Counted from the stretch's first letter, positions 24,547 through 33,325 are shown. The stretch is DNA of 36,553 nucleotides from WVWN01 sp964563535 (GCA_964563535.1 CAZLXP010000014.1:1-36553); one strand, 5' to 3'. The notes: generated from the letters alone by a model not told the origin. Numbers and translations are program-made.

Positions 24547-25650
24547 ATGAATAAGGCAATCAAGACCCCGCTCTACGACAAGCACGTATCGCTCGGCGGC
24601 AAGATGGTCGAGTTCGCGGGTTTCTTTATGCCGGTGCAGTATTCCGGCATTATTGACGAGCACCTCACGGTGCGGGAGAACGCCGGCATCTTCGACCTGA
24701 GCCATATGGGGGAGGTCTACGTTTCGGGCAAGGGCGCCCCCGCGGCGCTGGACAAACTCGTCACCAACAACGTGGACAAACTTAAGCTGGGGAAGGCGTT
24801 GTATACGCCGATTTGCACCCCCGAAGGCGGGATCGTCGACGATATCCTGGTCTACCGCGACGCCGACGAAAAGTACATGCTCGTCGTGAACGCCACGAAC
24901 GTCCAGAAAGACTACGCGTGGATTAAGGGCCACCTACCTAAGGGTTTGAAGGTTGAGGACAAGTCGCTCGAGACGGCGCTCATCGCGGTGCAAGGGCCGC
25001 AGTCCGAGACGGTGGTGTCCGAGGCTTTAAGCGAGGACCTGGGCGAACTCCGTTACTATGAATTTCGATTCTCGGTTTTGGACGGCATCCCGGTTCGACT
25101 TTCGAGAACGGGGTATACGGGCGAGGACGGCTTCGAGGTATACGTAGACGGCGAACGCGCCGGCGAAGTGTGGGACGTTCTCTTCGAGCTTACGACCGCG
25201 ATCGGCGGCGTCCCGGTGGGCCTCGGCGCCCGGGATACGCTTCGGTTGGAGATGAAGTATTGTTTATACGGCAACGACATCGACGAACATACGACGCCGC
25301 TTGAGGCCGGCATCGGTTGGACCGTCAAGCTCGATAAGGGCGATTTCATCGGTAAGGGGGCTTTAGTCGAACAAAAAGGAGAAGGTTTAAAACGCAGATT
25401 ATCCGGTTTCGTCATGGTCGACCCCGGCATCCCGCGGCACGGTTACACCATCATAAACGTAGACGAGAAAAATATCGGCCGCGTCACTTCCGGGTCGTAT
25501 TCGCCCAGCCTGCGCGCGAATATAGGCTTGGGGTACCTCGACTTGCCGTACGACCAGGTCGGAACCGAAATATTCGTCACCGTGCGCGATAAACCGCGAT
25601 TGGCGCGCGTCGTGGAGACGCCTTTTTTAAAACTTATCGGCGGGAAGTAG
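24547..25650 (+). CDS. gcvT: Glycine cleavage T protein (aminomethyltransferase)
   Basis: This 367-residue protein takes the aminomethyl group from lipoyl-GcvH and transfers the one-carbon unit to tetrahydrofolate, releasing ammonia. The start MNKAIKTPLYDKHV matches the family; longer frames overlap the aminotransferase. Key blocks are FDLSHMGEVYVSG, GGIVDDILVYRDADE with the catalytic Asp region, RLSRTGYTGEDGFEVY and RDTLRLEMKYCLYGNDI. The length is standard (about 360-370). gcvH follows after 26 bp. Confidence 0.96.
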   Translation: MNKAIKTPLYDKHVSLGGKMVEFAGFFMPVQYSGIIDEHLTVRENAGIFDLSHMGEVYVSGKGAPAALDKLVTNNVDKLKLGKALYTPICTPEGGIVDDILVYRDADEKYMLVVNATNVQKDYAWIKGHLPKGLKVEDKSLETALIAVQGPQSETVVSEALSEDLGELRYYEFRFSVLDGIPVRLSRTGYTGEDGFEVYVDGERAGEVWDVLFELTTAIGGVPVGLGARDTLRLEMKYCLYGNDIDEHTTPLEAGIGWTVKLDKGDFIGKGALVEQKGEGLKRRLSGFVMVDPGIPRHGYTIINVDEKNIGRVTSGSYSPSLRANIGLGYLDLPYDQVGTEIFVTVRDKPRLARVVETPFLKLIGGK

Positions 25651-25676
25651 GGGCCGTCACAGGAAAGGAGCCGTGG

Positions 25677-26054
25677 GTGTATCCCGAGGACCTGAGTTAC
25701 AGCGAAACGCACGAGTGGGCCAAAGTCGAGGGCGGCGTCGCGACCGTAGGCCTTACCGACCACGCTCAGTCCGAGTTGGGCGACATCGTTTATTTGGAGC
25801 TGCCGGAACCCGGCGCGGAAGTGAAGGCCGGCGCCGAGTTCGGCGTCGTGGAATCGGTTAAGGCCGCTTCCGACCTCTACGCGCCCCTTTCGGGAAAGGT
25901 CGTCGAAGTGAACGACGCCGCCACCCGGGAGCCGGCTTTGGTCAACCGCGACTGTTACGGCGACGGTTGGCTCGTTAAAATCCAGTTAAAAGATTCCTCG
26001 GAAGTGGAAAACCTTAAGACCGCGGCGGAATACAAAGAATTTATCGGAGAGTAA
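25677..26054 (+). CDS. gcvH: Glycine cleavage H protein (lipoyl carrier)
   Basis: This 125-residue protein carries the swinging lipoyl arm. The lipoylated lysine is K62 in GVVESVKAASD. THEWAKVEGGVATVGLTDHAQ is the classic N-terminal block. The start is GTG at 25677, fixed by AAGGAG six bases upstream. It would be loaded by the LipM-like enzyme encoded at 29671-30366. Confidence 0.97.
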   Translation: MYPEDLSYSETHEWAKVEGGVATVGLTDHAQSELGDIVYLELPEPGAEVKAGAEFGVVESVKAASDLYAPLSGKVVEVNDAATREPALVNRDCYGDGWLVKIQLKDSSEVENLKTAAEYKEFIGE

Positions 26055-26109
26055 TGATGTCGGGCGCGCCGGGCCGGTCGGCCGTCGGCTGGCCGCTCTT
26101 CCTCACCGG

Positions 26110-26137
26110 CGAGGGGTTGCGGCCCCTCGTTTTGTTT
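26110..26137 (+). terminator. Hairpin with T-rich tail between gcvH and gcvPA
   Basis: CGAGGGG (26110-26116) pairs with CCCCTCG (26123-26129) around TTGCGG, followed by TTTTGTTT. It looks like an intrinsic terminator inside the glycine cleavage operon and may lower or regulate expression of gcvPA onward. Confidence 0.65.
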
Positions 26138-26175
26138 AGCGCTCCAAAAGCCGCGTTCGTTGGAGGAGGACCGTA

Positions 26176-27528
26176 ATGGCGTACGTTCCCTACGACGACG
26201 AAACCGAACGGGAGATGCTCGCCGAGCTCGGCGTGGGCGCCGTTGACGAGCTTTTTAAACCTTTACCGGCGGAGCTTCTGCGGGCCGACTTCGATTTGCC
26301 CGAGCCGCTGGCGGAACCGGCGCTAAGCCGCCACATGGCGGCGCTGGCCGAAGCGAACCGGTACGACCGCATCTCGTTCCTCGGCGCGGGCTGCTACGAC
26401 CACTTCGTCCCGGCGGCCGTGAAACACCTGGCCGGCCAAAGTCAATTCTACACCGCTTATACGCCGTACCAACCGGAGGTCAGCCAGGGGACGTTGGCCG
26501 TTATTTTCGAATTCCAGACGTACGTCGCCGCCCTCACCGGGATGGCCGTGGCGAACGCGTCGATGTACGACGGCGCGACCGCGGCGGCGGAGGCGGCGCT
26601 TATGTGCCTGCGGCTTAAGAAAGGCCGCTCGCAAGTCGTCATGGCGCCCAACCTCCATCCCGAATACCGGCGGGTGGTCGAAACTTATCTCTCCTATATC
26701 CCGGGCGTCGAGGCGGCGACGCTGCCGTGCTGCGCGCCGTACGAGCCGGGCGGCACCGTCGACCTCAACCGCCTGACGGGCTCGCTGGGGGACGCCGCGT
26801 GTTTCGTGATGCAATACCCGAATTTCTTCGGCTTGGTGGAGACGAGGCTAGCTGAAGTAGCCGACGTCGTTCACCGCCAGGGCGCGCTCCTCGTCGTCGC
26901 GGTGGCCGAGCCGATGGCGCTGGCGGCGCTGGCGCCGCCCGGGGCATTCGGCGCCGACGTCGTCGTGGGCGAGGGGCAGGGCTTCGGCTTAGCGCCTTCT
27001 TTCGGCGGCCCGGGCGTCGGCTTCTTCGCGACGCGGCTAGAATTCGTGCGTCAAATGCCCGGGCGCCTTATCGGCAAAACGAAGGACGTCGAAGGCAAGC
27101 CGGGGTACGTCATGACGCTCCAAACGCGCGAGCAGCATATCCGTCGCGAAAAAGCGACGTCGAATATTTGCACCAACCATGCGCTGGCCGCGACGACGTT
27201 CACCGTCTACCTCTCGCTCGTCGGGCGCACCGGCCTTGTCGCCCTCGCGCGCCAAAACGTCCAGAACGCCGCCTACGCCCAGTACAATACTACCGAGGTG
27301 GCCGGATACGAAATGGTCTTCGAAGAGCCGTTCTTCAACGAGTTCGTATTGCGGTGCCCGAAGGGCGCCGAAAAAGTTCGCACCGCGTGTCTTAAGAAGG
27401 GCGTGGACCCGGGCTTGCCGCTCGGCCGGTTCTACCCGGAGTACGGCGATTGCCTGCTCGTGGCCGTGACGGAGAAGAGAACGAAGGCCGACATAGACCG
27501 GCTGTCCGGAGTGCTGGCGTCGGCGTAA
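26176..27528 (+). CDS. gcvPA: Glycine decarboxylase P protein, subunit 1
   Basis: This 450-residue protein is the N-terminal half of the split P protein, which together with GcvPB decarboxylates glycine on PLP and passes the aminomethyl group to GcvH. Typical phrases are SFLGAGCYDHFVPAAV, YTPYQPEVSQGTLAVIFEFQ, NASMYDGATAAAEA and GPGVGFFATR. Length agrees with split bacterial GcvPA (about 445). GGAGGAGG precedes the ATG. It is separated from its partner by a permease gene, unusual for a pair normally adjacent. Confidence 0.96.
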   Translation: MAYVPYDDETEREMLAELGVGAVDELFKPLPAELLRADFDLPEPLAEPALSRHMAALAEANRYDRISFLGAGCYDHFVPAAVKHLAGQSQFYTAYTPYQPEVSQGTLAVIFEFQTYVAALTGMAVANASMYDGATAAAEAALMCLRLKKGRSQVVMAPNLHPEYRRVVETYLSYIPGVEAATLPCCAPYEPGGTVDLNRLTGSLGDAACFVMQYPNFFGLVETRLAEVADVVHRQGALLVVAVAEPMALAALAPPGAFGADVVVGEGQGFGLAPSFGGPGVGFFATRLEFVRQMPGRLIGKTKDVEGKPGYVMTLQTREQHIRREKATSNICTNHALAATTFTVYLSLVGRTGLVALARQNVQNAAYAQYNTTEVAGYEMVFEEPFFNEFVLRCPKGAEKVRTACLKKGVDPGLPLGRFYPEYGDCLLVAVTEKRTKADIDRLSGVLASA

Positions 27529-27686
27529 TTAACTGAACGGGGGGCAGGGCGACGGAAGGTATAAAATACGATATGGCGCGTTCGCCTTGTGACGTATTAA
27601 GGGGGCCCGAGGCCTGAGTTGGCGCGGGTTTTTAGAATCTTGCGAGGCTGTCGGCGCTACGGCGTACGACGCGGGGAGAACGTTTA
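27529..27686 (+). promoter_or_regulatory. Spacer with possible promoter before the small permease
   Basis: The 158-bp gap between gcvPA and the permease contains GG-TATAAAAT (about 27559-27568), a -10-like box without a good -35. GGGGAG about nine bases before the permease ATG is a fair ribosome site. Nothing else is recognisable. Confidence 0.3.
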
Positions 27687-28181
27687 ATGAAAATCGCGAC
27701 TATTACGATGGCAGTAATTCTCGCGGCCTTAGTCGGCGTCGCGATATGGCGGGGCGGCGGCTCCCTCCAGCGGGGCCTCACTTTCGGCGGCAAGACTTTC
27801 CTGAGCATGTTGCTGCTGCTGGTTATGTCGTTCGCCATCGCGGGCCTGGTCCAGGTTTTGGTGCCCAAAGAGCTCGTCGTGAAATGGCTCGGCGCCGGGA
27901 CCGGTTTTAGGGGTATTCTCATCGGGTCCGTCGCCGGGGCCCTTACGCCCGGGGCGCCGTATTTTTCCTTTCCCATCGTAGCGGCGATGTATAAACAGGG
28001 CGCCTCGGTGGGGGCGGTGGTGGCGTTCGTCGCCGGCTGGTCGGTGTGGCAGTTGACGCGCCTCCCGCTCGAGATGGGGCTGGTCGGCCCGAAGCTCGCC
28101 CTCGCGCGGTTCCTTTCGACGTTGGTCGTGCCGCCGCTTGCCGGCCTTTTTGCGCAGGCGGTATTCGGCCGTTGGCTTTAA
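27687..28181 (+). CDS. Half-size permease (ArsP/DUF318-like)
   Basis: This 164-residue membrane protein has about five helices. The phrase FGGKTFLSMLLLLVMSFAIAG, the KWLGAGTGFRGILIGSVAGA segment and TPGAPYFSFPIVAAM match the permease family that includes ArsP and DUF318 proteins, but it is about half the usual length, as in known single-domain members that probably dimerise. Substrates of the family include organoarsenicals and unknown solutes. It sits between gcvPA and gcvPB, 21 bp before gcvPB. Transport of glycine or of a metabolite is conceivable, but nothing in the sequence shows it. Confidence 0.8.
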   Translation: MKIATITMAVILAALVGVAIWRGGGSLQRGLTFGGKTFLSMLLLLVMSFAIAGLVQVLVPKELVVKWLGAGTGFRGILIGSVAGALTPGAPYFSFPIVAAMYKQGASVGAVVAFVAGWSVWQLTRLPLEMGLVGPKLALARFLSTLVVPPLAGLFAQAVFGRWL

Positions 28182-28202
28182 CCGTTCGTTGCGGAGCAAC
28201 TC

Positions 28203-29663
28203 ATGAATTACGAATATCGGAATATATTCGAATTGCCCTGCGGCCGCGGTTTCGACGCCGGCATCGCCGACACGCCCCCGGTCGACCTCGCGGAATTCTA
28301 CCCGCCGGAGTTCGTGCGCGAGGACTTCGGGCCGCTGTGCGACGTGGCCGAGTCGGAAGTCGTGCGCCATTACACGCGGCTGGCGGCTATGAATTTCGGC
28401 GTCGATACCGGTTTCTACCCGCTCGGTTCTTGCACCATGAAGTACAATCCGAAGGTTAACGAGGACGTCGCCGGCCTCGCGGGTTTCGCCGCCATTCACC
28501 CGTACGCCGCGGCGGATGACGCGCAGGGCGCGCTGCAACTTATCTTTGAGCTCGAGCAGTACCTGCGCGAGATATGCGGCATGAAGGCGTTCACGCTGTG
28601 CCCGGCGGCGGGCGCCCACGGCGAATTGGTGGGGATGTTGTTGACGCGCGCGTACCACCGCCGACGCGGCGACGACGCCCGGAACGTCATGTTGATACCC
28701 GATGCGGCCCACGGCACCAACCCGGCCTCGGCCAGGATGGCCGGTTTCGACGTCGTCGCGGTCGCCTCTACCGGCGACGGCCTCATAGACCTCGGCGACC
28801 TTAAAACGAAACTGGACGGCCGCGTTGCCGGGATGATGATTACCAACCCCAACACGTTGGGTTTATTCGAACGCGATATCCTCGACGTCGCGAAAGCGGT
28901 GCACGAAGCGGGCGGCTTGTTGTATTACGACGGCGCCAACCTGAACGCCCTCGTAGGCCGGGCCAAGCCGGGAGATATGGGATTCGACATCTGCCACGTC
29001 AACCTCCACAAAACTTTCGCGACCCCGCACGGCGGCGGCGGCCCGGGCTCCGGGCCCGTCGGCGTGTCCGATGGCTTAGTCGATCTTCTCCCCGTCCCCC
29101 GCGTGGTTAGAAAGAAGCGCCGGTACGAACTCGATTACGACGGGTCCGATTCTATTGGGCAGATTCGCTCGTTTGTAGGCAACTTCGGCGTTCTCGTCAA
29201 GGCGTACGCGTACATACGCCGACTGGGCGCCGCGGGCTTGCGCGAGGTTTCCGGGGCCGCGGTGCTGAACGCGAACTACCTCCGGGCGAAAATAGCTAAG
29301 TTCCTCGAGGTGGCCGGGTCGGCGCCGTGCATGCACGAGTTTGTGGCGTCTTCGGCCCGTTTCGGCCGCGGCTCCGCGGGCGATATCGACAAAGCGCTAA
29401 TCGACGCGGGGTTCCATCCGCCGACGACGTACTTCCCGCTGGTCGTGGGCGAGGCGCTCATGATCGAGCCGACGGAGACCGAAACCCGGGAGACGCTGGA
29501 CGCGTTCGCCGCGGCGCTCCGGAAAATCGTCGGCGACCTGTCGGCCGACCCGCACGTGTACGCCGGCGCGCCCTTCCACGCGCCGGTGCGGCGCTTCGAC
29601 GAGGTGGCGGCGGCGCGAAATCCGATGCTGACGCAGATGATGGCGGGAGGGGCGGAGGGGTAG
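28203..29663 (+). CDS. gcvPB: Glycine decarboxylase P protein, subunit 2
   Basis: This 486-residue protein is the PLP-binding half of glycine decarboxylase. The PLP lysine is K270 in CHVNLHKTFATPHGGGGPG. Other family blocks are FYPLGSCTMKYNPKVNE (71-87), AHGTNPASARMAGFDVV and TNPNTLGLFE. Length matches GcvPB (about 480-490). The next gene begins seven bases after the stop. The dihydrolipoamide dehydrogenase that completes the complex is not in the window. Confidence 0.97.
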   Translation: MNYEYRNIFELPCGRGFDAGIADTPPVDLAEFYPPEFVREDFGPLCDVAESEVVRHYTRLAAMNFGVDTGFYPLGSCTMKYNPKVNEDVAGLAGFAAIHPYAAADDAQGALQLIFELEQYLREICGMKAFTLCPAAGAHGELVGMLLTRAYHRRRGDDARNVMLIPDAAHGTNPASARMAGFDVVAVASTGDGLIDLGDLKTKLDGRVAGMMITNPNTLGLFERDILDVAKAVHEAGGLLYYDGANLNALVGRAKPGDMGFDICHVNLHKTFATPHGGGGPGSGPVGVSDGLVDLLPVPRVVRKKRRYELDYDGSDSIGQIRSFVGNFGVLVKAYAYIRRLGAAGLREVSGAAVLNANYLRAKIAKFLEVAGSAPCMHEFVASSARFGRGSAGDIDKALIDAGFHPPTTYFPLVVGEALMIEPTETETRETLDAFAAALRKIVGDLSADPHVYAGAPFHAPVRRFDEVAAARNPMLTQMMAGGAEG

Positions 29664-29670
29664 GACGCGA

Positions 29671-30366
29671 GTGGCCGATTGGCGCGATTACGAGCTCCTG
29701 GTGGAAGGGCCCGGCGGCGCCGAGGAGAATATGGCGCGGGACGAGGCGTTGCTGGCGGCGTACCGCGGCGGCGAGGCTCCCACCTGGCGTCTATATACTT
29801 GGCGGGAGGCCGCGGTAACGTACGGCCGCGGCCAAAAGGCGCCGGCGTGGCGGGACGACGTTCCTACCGTCCGGCGCATAAGCGGCGGCGGCCTCGTACC
29901 CCACGGCGCGGATTTTACATATTGCGTCGTACGGGAGCGGCGCCGCGGCCGGGATAATTACGAGGATATAGTCGTTGCGGTCGCGGCGGCGCTTCGGAAA
30001 TTGGGAGTGGCGGCGGCGGTATGGCGGGGCTCCCCGGTCGGGGCGGCGGACTTTTGTTTTGCTTCGCTCGCACCCTACGACGTCCATTTCCGGGGTCGAA
30101 AGATAGCTGGGTGCGCGCAGCGTCGTTTTAAAGACGCGGTCCTCCATCACGGCTCCGTCGCGGCGGCTGCGCCGCCGGCGCCGCTGCGGCGGTTGGGGTT
30201 GTGGGACGAGGCGCGGACGACGACGCTGGCGGAGCTTTTAGGAAGACGGGTCGCTTTGGCGGAGTTCGCGGCGGCGCTCGCTGCCGCGACCGGGATGACG
30301 CCGGTTTATATCGAGCACGGCGTTTCTGCGATCGCGCAAACTAAGGCTTATGGGCCTAAGGATTAA
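29671..30366 (+). CDS. Octanoyl/lipoyl transferase, LipM-like
   Basis: This 231-residue BPL/LplA-fold protein starts with GTG. RRISGGGLVPHG (68-79) and GRKIAGCAQRR (142-152, K144) are the substrate-binding blocks of the lipoate ligase/octanoyltransferase superfamily. CFASLAPYDV (from C129) aligns with the CFxxPSxYEL block of LipM, where the Cys is catalytic, so I favour an octanoyl-ACP:GcvH transferase over an ATP-dependent lipoate ligase; the latter remains possible. Its place seven bases after gcvPB indicates that it lipoylates GcvH. A LipA lipoyl synthase is not seen. Confidence 0.85.
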   Translation: MADWRDYELLVEGPGGAEENMARDEALLAAYRGGEAPTWRLYTWREAAVTYGRGQKAPAWRDDVPTVRRISGGGLVPHGADFTYCVVRERRRGRDNYEDIVVAVAAALRKLGVAAAVWRGSPVGAADFCFASLAPYDVHFRGRKIAGCAQRRFKDAVLHHGSVAAAAPPAPLRRLGLWDEARTTTLAELLGRRVALAEFAAALAAATGMTPVYIEHGVSAIAQTKAYGPKD

Positions 30367-30368
30367 CG

Positions 30369-31283
30369 ATGAGAAGAGAAACGGTTCTAATTTGGGTAGT
30401 TTTAACGGCCTCGGCCGTTGCGCTTTGTGCTTGTAAAGGCGGCCGCCGAGCCGACGAGTCGGAAATAGTCGGGCGCGTGGGCGACGCCGTCCTTACGGTC
30501 GACGACCTCGAGCGCCTTGACGCCGACCAACACAAGGTTAAGATGCCGACGTACCTCACCAGGGAAGAATTGATGGAGGAATGGATACGGAGCGAGGTCG
30601 TGTACCAACACGCCGTCGACGAGGGCGTGGACCGGGAAAAGGAGTGCGTGTGGCGCCTAGACAATAGCACGAAAGGTATCGTGATTCAACGGTTTTGGGA
30701 ATTGAATATATACGACAAGTATCCCGACGTGACCGACAAAGAAGCGCTAAAGTGGTATGAGGACAATAAAAATGAAAAGTATCGCGTCAAAACCACCGGC
30801 GTATGGCTAAGGCGGATACTCTTGAACAGCAAAGAAAGCGCTGAAGACGTCATGCGGCGCCTTAAGGCCGGCGAAGACTTCGTTAAAATAGCCGGTAGCG
30901 AGTCGGTTACGCCTGAAAAGTTGGAGGCGGGGAGCCAGGGGTACCGCCGGTTGGAGGACGTACCAGCGGCCTATCGCGACGCGGTCGCGAAGATGAAAGT
31001 CGGCGACATCGCCGGGCCGTTTAAGTTGGCCAATTTTTACGTCATAATCAAGTTGGAGGACCGCGTCGAACCGGGCGGCTACCTGAAACCGGAGGGCATC
31101 GGTATGGAATTACTGCGCGACCGGGCCAAAGTCGCCCTCTGGCGGAAGACGGCGGATACCATCGGGACGGACCTCGTCGCGGCGGCCGATATCGAACGCC
31201 ACCCCGAGCGCATCCGTGAGGAAGCCGTCGATATGGCGCGGGGCAAAGAGTCTTCGAAGGGGGCGTCGGCCGAGGCGAAATAA
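30369..31283 (+). CDS. Parvulin-type peptidyl-prolyl isomerase lipoprotein
   Basis: This 304-residue protein has a lipoprotein signal ending LCAC with acylated C22, an N-terminal SurA-N-like chaperone region (about 35-130, VGDAVLTVDDLERLDADQ) and a parvulin domain (about 145-235: LRRILLNSKESAEDVM, GSQGYRRLEDVPAAYRDAV, VGDIAGPFKLANFYVIIKLED). Such proteins help fold exported proteins. It starts two bases after the LipM-like gene and its stop abuts the aldehyde dehydrogenase start directly, so it is part of the same transcript, although its function does not obviously belong to glycine or BMC metabolism. Confidence 0.88.
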   Translation: MRRETVLIWVVLTASAVALCACKGGRRADESEIVGRVGDAVLTVDDLERLDADQHKVKMPTYLTREELMEEWIRSEVVYQHAVDEGVDREKECVWRLDNSTKGIVIQRFWELNIYDKYPDVTDKEALKWYEDNKNEKYRVKTTGVWLRRILLNSKESAEDVMRRLKAGEDFVKIAGSESVTPEKLEAGSQGYRRLEDVPAAYRDAVAKMKVGDIAGPFKLANFYVIIKLEDRVEPGGYLKPEGIGMELLRDRAKVALWRKTADTIGTDLVAAADIERHPERIREEAVDMARGKESSKGASAEAK

Positions 31284-32762
31284 GTGGACCCGGACTTAGA
31301 ATCGATTCAAGAGGCGCGCGATAAAATACGGGCCGGCCGGCGGGCGGCGGCGGCGTTCGCGACGTTCGACCAGGCTGCGGTGGACCGCGTCGTCGCGGCG
31401 ACGGCGCACGCCGCGGAGGGCGCCGCGGAAAATCTTGCCCGCCTCGCCGTCGAGGAGACGGGGTTCGGCGTCGTCGAACACAAAGTGCAGAAGAACCTCT
31501 TCGCCGCACGCGGCGTTTATAGTTACATTAAGGATATCAAAACCTGCGACGTTATCGCCGAAGACCCGGCGCGGGGCATAACCGAGATCGCGGTTCCGGT
31601 CGGCGTCATAGCGGGCGTCACGCCCACTACTAACCCCACGTCGACCGTCATCTACAAAACGCTTATCTCGCTCAAGGCGCGGAACGCCATCGTCTTCTCG
31701 CCGCATCCGCGCGCGCTTAATTGTTCGCTCGAGACGGCGCGGCTTTTATCCGACGCGGCCGTTTCGGCGGGCGCGCCCGAGGGGGTCGTCAATTGCTTGA
31801 CGCGGCCTACCCCCGCGGCGGCCCGCGAGATAATGAACCATCCCGACGTGGACCTTATACTCGCGACCGGCGGTTTGGCGATGGTGCGGGCGGCTTACTC
31901 TTCGGGAAAGCCGGCGTACGGCGTCGGCCCCGGCAACGTCCCCGCCTACGTCGACCGCAGCGCGGACGTAGCCCGCGCGGTCTCATGTATAATCGAATCC
32001 AAAACTTTCGATAACGGCGTCATCTGCGCGGCGGAACAAGCGGTGGTGTGCGACGCGCCGGCCCGAGCCGCGGCGGTGCAAGAGTTCCAACGCGCCGGGG
32101 GTATATTCCTCACGCCGGGGCAGAAAGCCGCGGTGGCGGCCGTCCTCGACGACAACGGCAAACTCAATAACGCCGTCGTGGGCCAGCCGGCCGGCCGCAT
32201 CGCGGCGATGGCGGGCTTCGAGGTCGCGCGCGATGCGAAGGTGTTGATCGGCTTCGAGGACCGCGTCGGGCGGGACGTGCCGTTTTCGTGGGAGAAGATT
32301 TCGCCGGTACTCGCGTGGTACGACGTCCCGGATTGGGTAAAGGGGTGCGAGCGCTGTTTGGAAATCCTGGCGAACGGCGGGATGGGTCATACGTTGGCCA
32401 TACACGCCCGGGACGAAAACGTTATTCGCGAGTTCGGCCTTCGCAAGCCCGTATTCCGCGTCGTCGTGAATACGCCGGCGTCGCAGGGCGCTATAGGTTT
32501 AACGACCAATTTGGCGCCCGCTTTAACGCTGGGGTGCGGGACGCTGGGCGGGAATATTACGTCGGACAATATCACGCCGTTGCATCTCATACATATTAAG
32601 CGGGTAGCCGTGGGCCGCCCCCGGGAGGAAAGGAAGCCGGCCGCGACCGGGCCGGCCCGGGCCGGCGAGGGCGGCGGCGAGGTTTACGGGAAAATTAGCG
32701 CCGACCTCGTCGAAAGGGTCGTCGAAGAGGTTTTGCGCCAATTGGGGCCGGGGGGCGGGTAA
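31284..32762 (+). CDS. BMC-type CoA-acylating aldehyde dehydrogenase
   Basis: This 492-residue enzyme (GTG start, zero gap to the previous stop) converts an aldehyde plus CoA and NAD to acyl-CoA and belongs to the PduP/EutE group. Catalytic C248 lies in FDNGVICAAEQAV; VPVGVIAGVTPTTNPTSTV and GVGPGNVPAYVDRSADV are family blocks. Behind a Pro/Gly linker (about 445-470) a short amphipathic helix, SADLVERVVEEVLRQLG (472-488), has the form of an encapsulation peptide that targets cargo into a microcompartment shell. The aldehyde (acetaldehyde, propionaldehyde, lactaldehyde-derived or other) cannot be determined; no signature enzyme is in view. Confidence 0.93.
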   Translation: MDPDLESIQEARDKIRAGRRAAAAFATFDQAAVDRVVAATAHAAEGAAENLARLAVEETGFGVVEHKVQKNLFAARGVYSYIKDIKTCDVIAEDPARGITEIAVPVGVIAGVTPTTNPTSTVIYKTLISLKARNAIVFSPHPRALNCSLETARLLSDAAVSAGAPEGVVNCLTRPTPAAAREIMNHPDVDLILATGGLAMVRAAYSSGKPAYGVGPGNVPAYVDRSADVARAVSCIIESKTFDNGVICAAEQAVVCDAPARAAAVQEFQRAGGIFLTPGQKAAVAAVLDDNGKLNNAVVGQPAGRIAAMAGFEVARDAKVLIGFEDRVGRDVPFSWEKISPVLAWYDVPDWVKGCERCLEILANGGMGHTLAIHARDENVIREFGLRKPVFRVVVNTPASQGAIGLTTNLAPALTLGCGTLGGNITSDNITPLHLIHIKRVAVGRPREERKPAATGPARAGEGGGEVYGKISADLVERVVEEVLRQLGPGGG

Positions 32763-33263
32763 ATGGTTCTGGCGGTTAGACGGGTGGTGAACTCGTTCAG
32801 GCGGCGGCCGTTGGATTTGCACATCTTTTGCCTGGTCCTTATTTTGGTGGGAACCGTTTTCGTATTCGGATATCAGTTCAAGGTTTTCTGGGACGTCGTA
32901 ATTGCGGACCGCGTGCCGCTGGAGGGGACGCCGGTATTCCAGGCGTTAACCGGCATGACGATTTTGACCGATCTGGTTTGGTCCCCTTTTTTGGTCGCCG
33001 CGGCCGTGGGGATTTGGGTCGTTCGAGAATGGGGGCGGCGCTTAGGGTTCATCGCCGGCGGCATTTTGGCTTACATGGGGATGCAGGGCCTGCTATTTTT
33101 TCCGTTGGCGCGGCGGTTCGGCGTCGACGCGGTAGAAGATTTTACGAGGTATTACGACTTCACGGCGTATATGGCTTATTATTCGATTTACGCTGCCGTA
33201 GGTTTCACGATGATTTTTTATTTATGGTTCCGCAAGATCGAGTTTCGGGAAATACCGGAATAA
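32763..33263 (+). CDS. Four-helix membrane protein of unknown function in the BMC operon
   Basis: This 166-residue protein has a basic head (MVLAVRRVVNSFRRRP) and four hydrophobic segments at about 20-40, 62-86, 91-112 and 130-153. I do not recognise a family. Its ATG follows the aldehyde dehydrogenase stop with no spacer, so the two are probably coupled. Known BMC operons do encode transporters (PduF, EutH), but those are longer; this one is too small for a classical solute carrier and has no motif of MIP channels. BMC-H follows after 62 bp. Confidence 0.75.
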   Translation: MVLAVRRVVNSFRRRPLDLHIFCLVLILVGTVFVFGYQFKVFWDVVIADRVPLEGTPVFQALTGMTILTDLVWSPFLVAAAVGIWVVREWGRRLGFIAGGILAYMGMQGLLFFPLARRFGVDAVEDFTRYYDFTAYMAYYSIYAAVGFTMIFYLWFRKIEFREIPE

Positions 33264-33325
33264 TCCGGTTTAACGTCCGGTGCCCGTAGGTGACCGGCCC
33301 GGACATCGAAACGAAAGGAGCGGGG

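Noticed and set aside
27573..27617. Fourteen-codon frame before the permease as a leader peptide
   Set aside because: It has no ribosome site at proper distance and no run of regulatory codons.
27729..28712. 327-codon minus-strand frame across the permease and gcvPB
   Set aside because: It is antisense to two supported genes and its translation is Arg/His-rich without family features.
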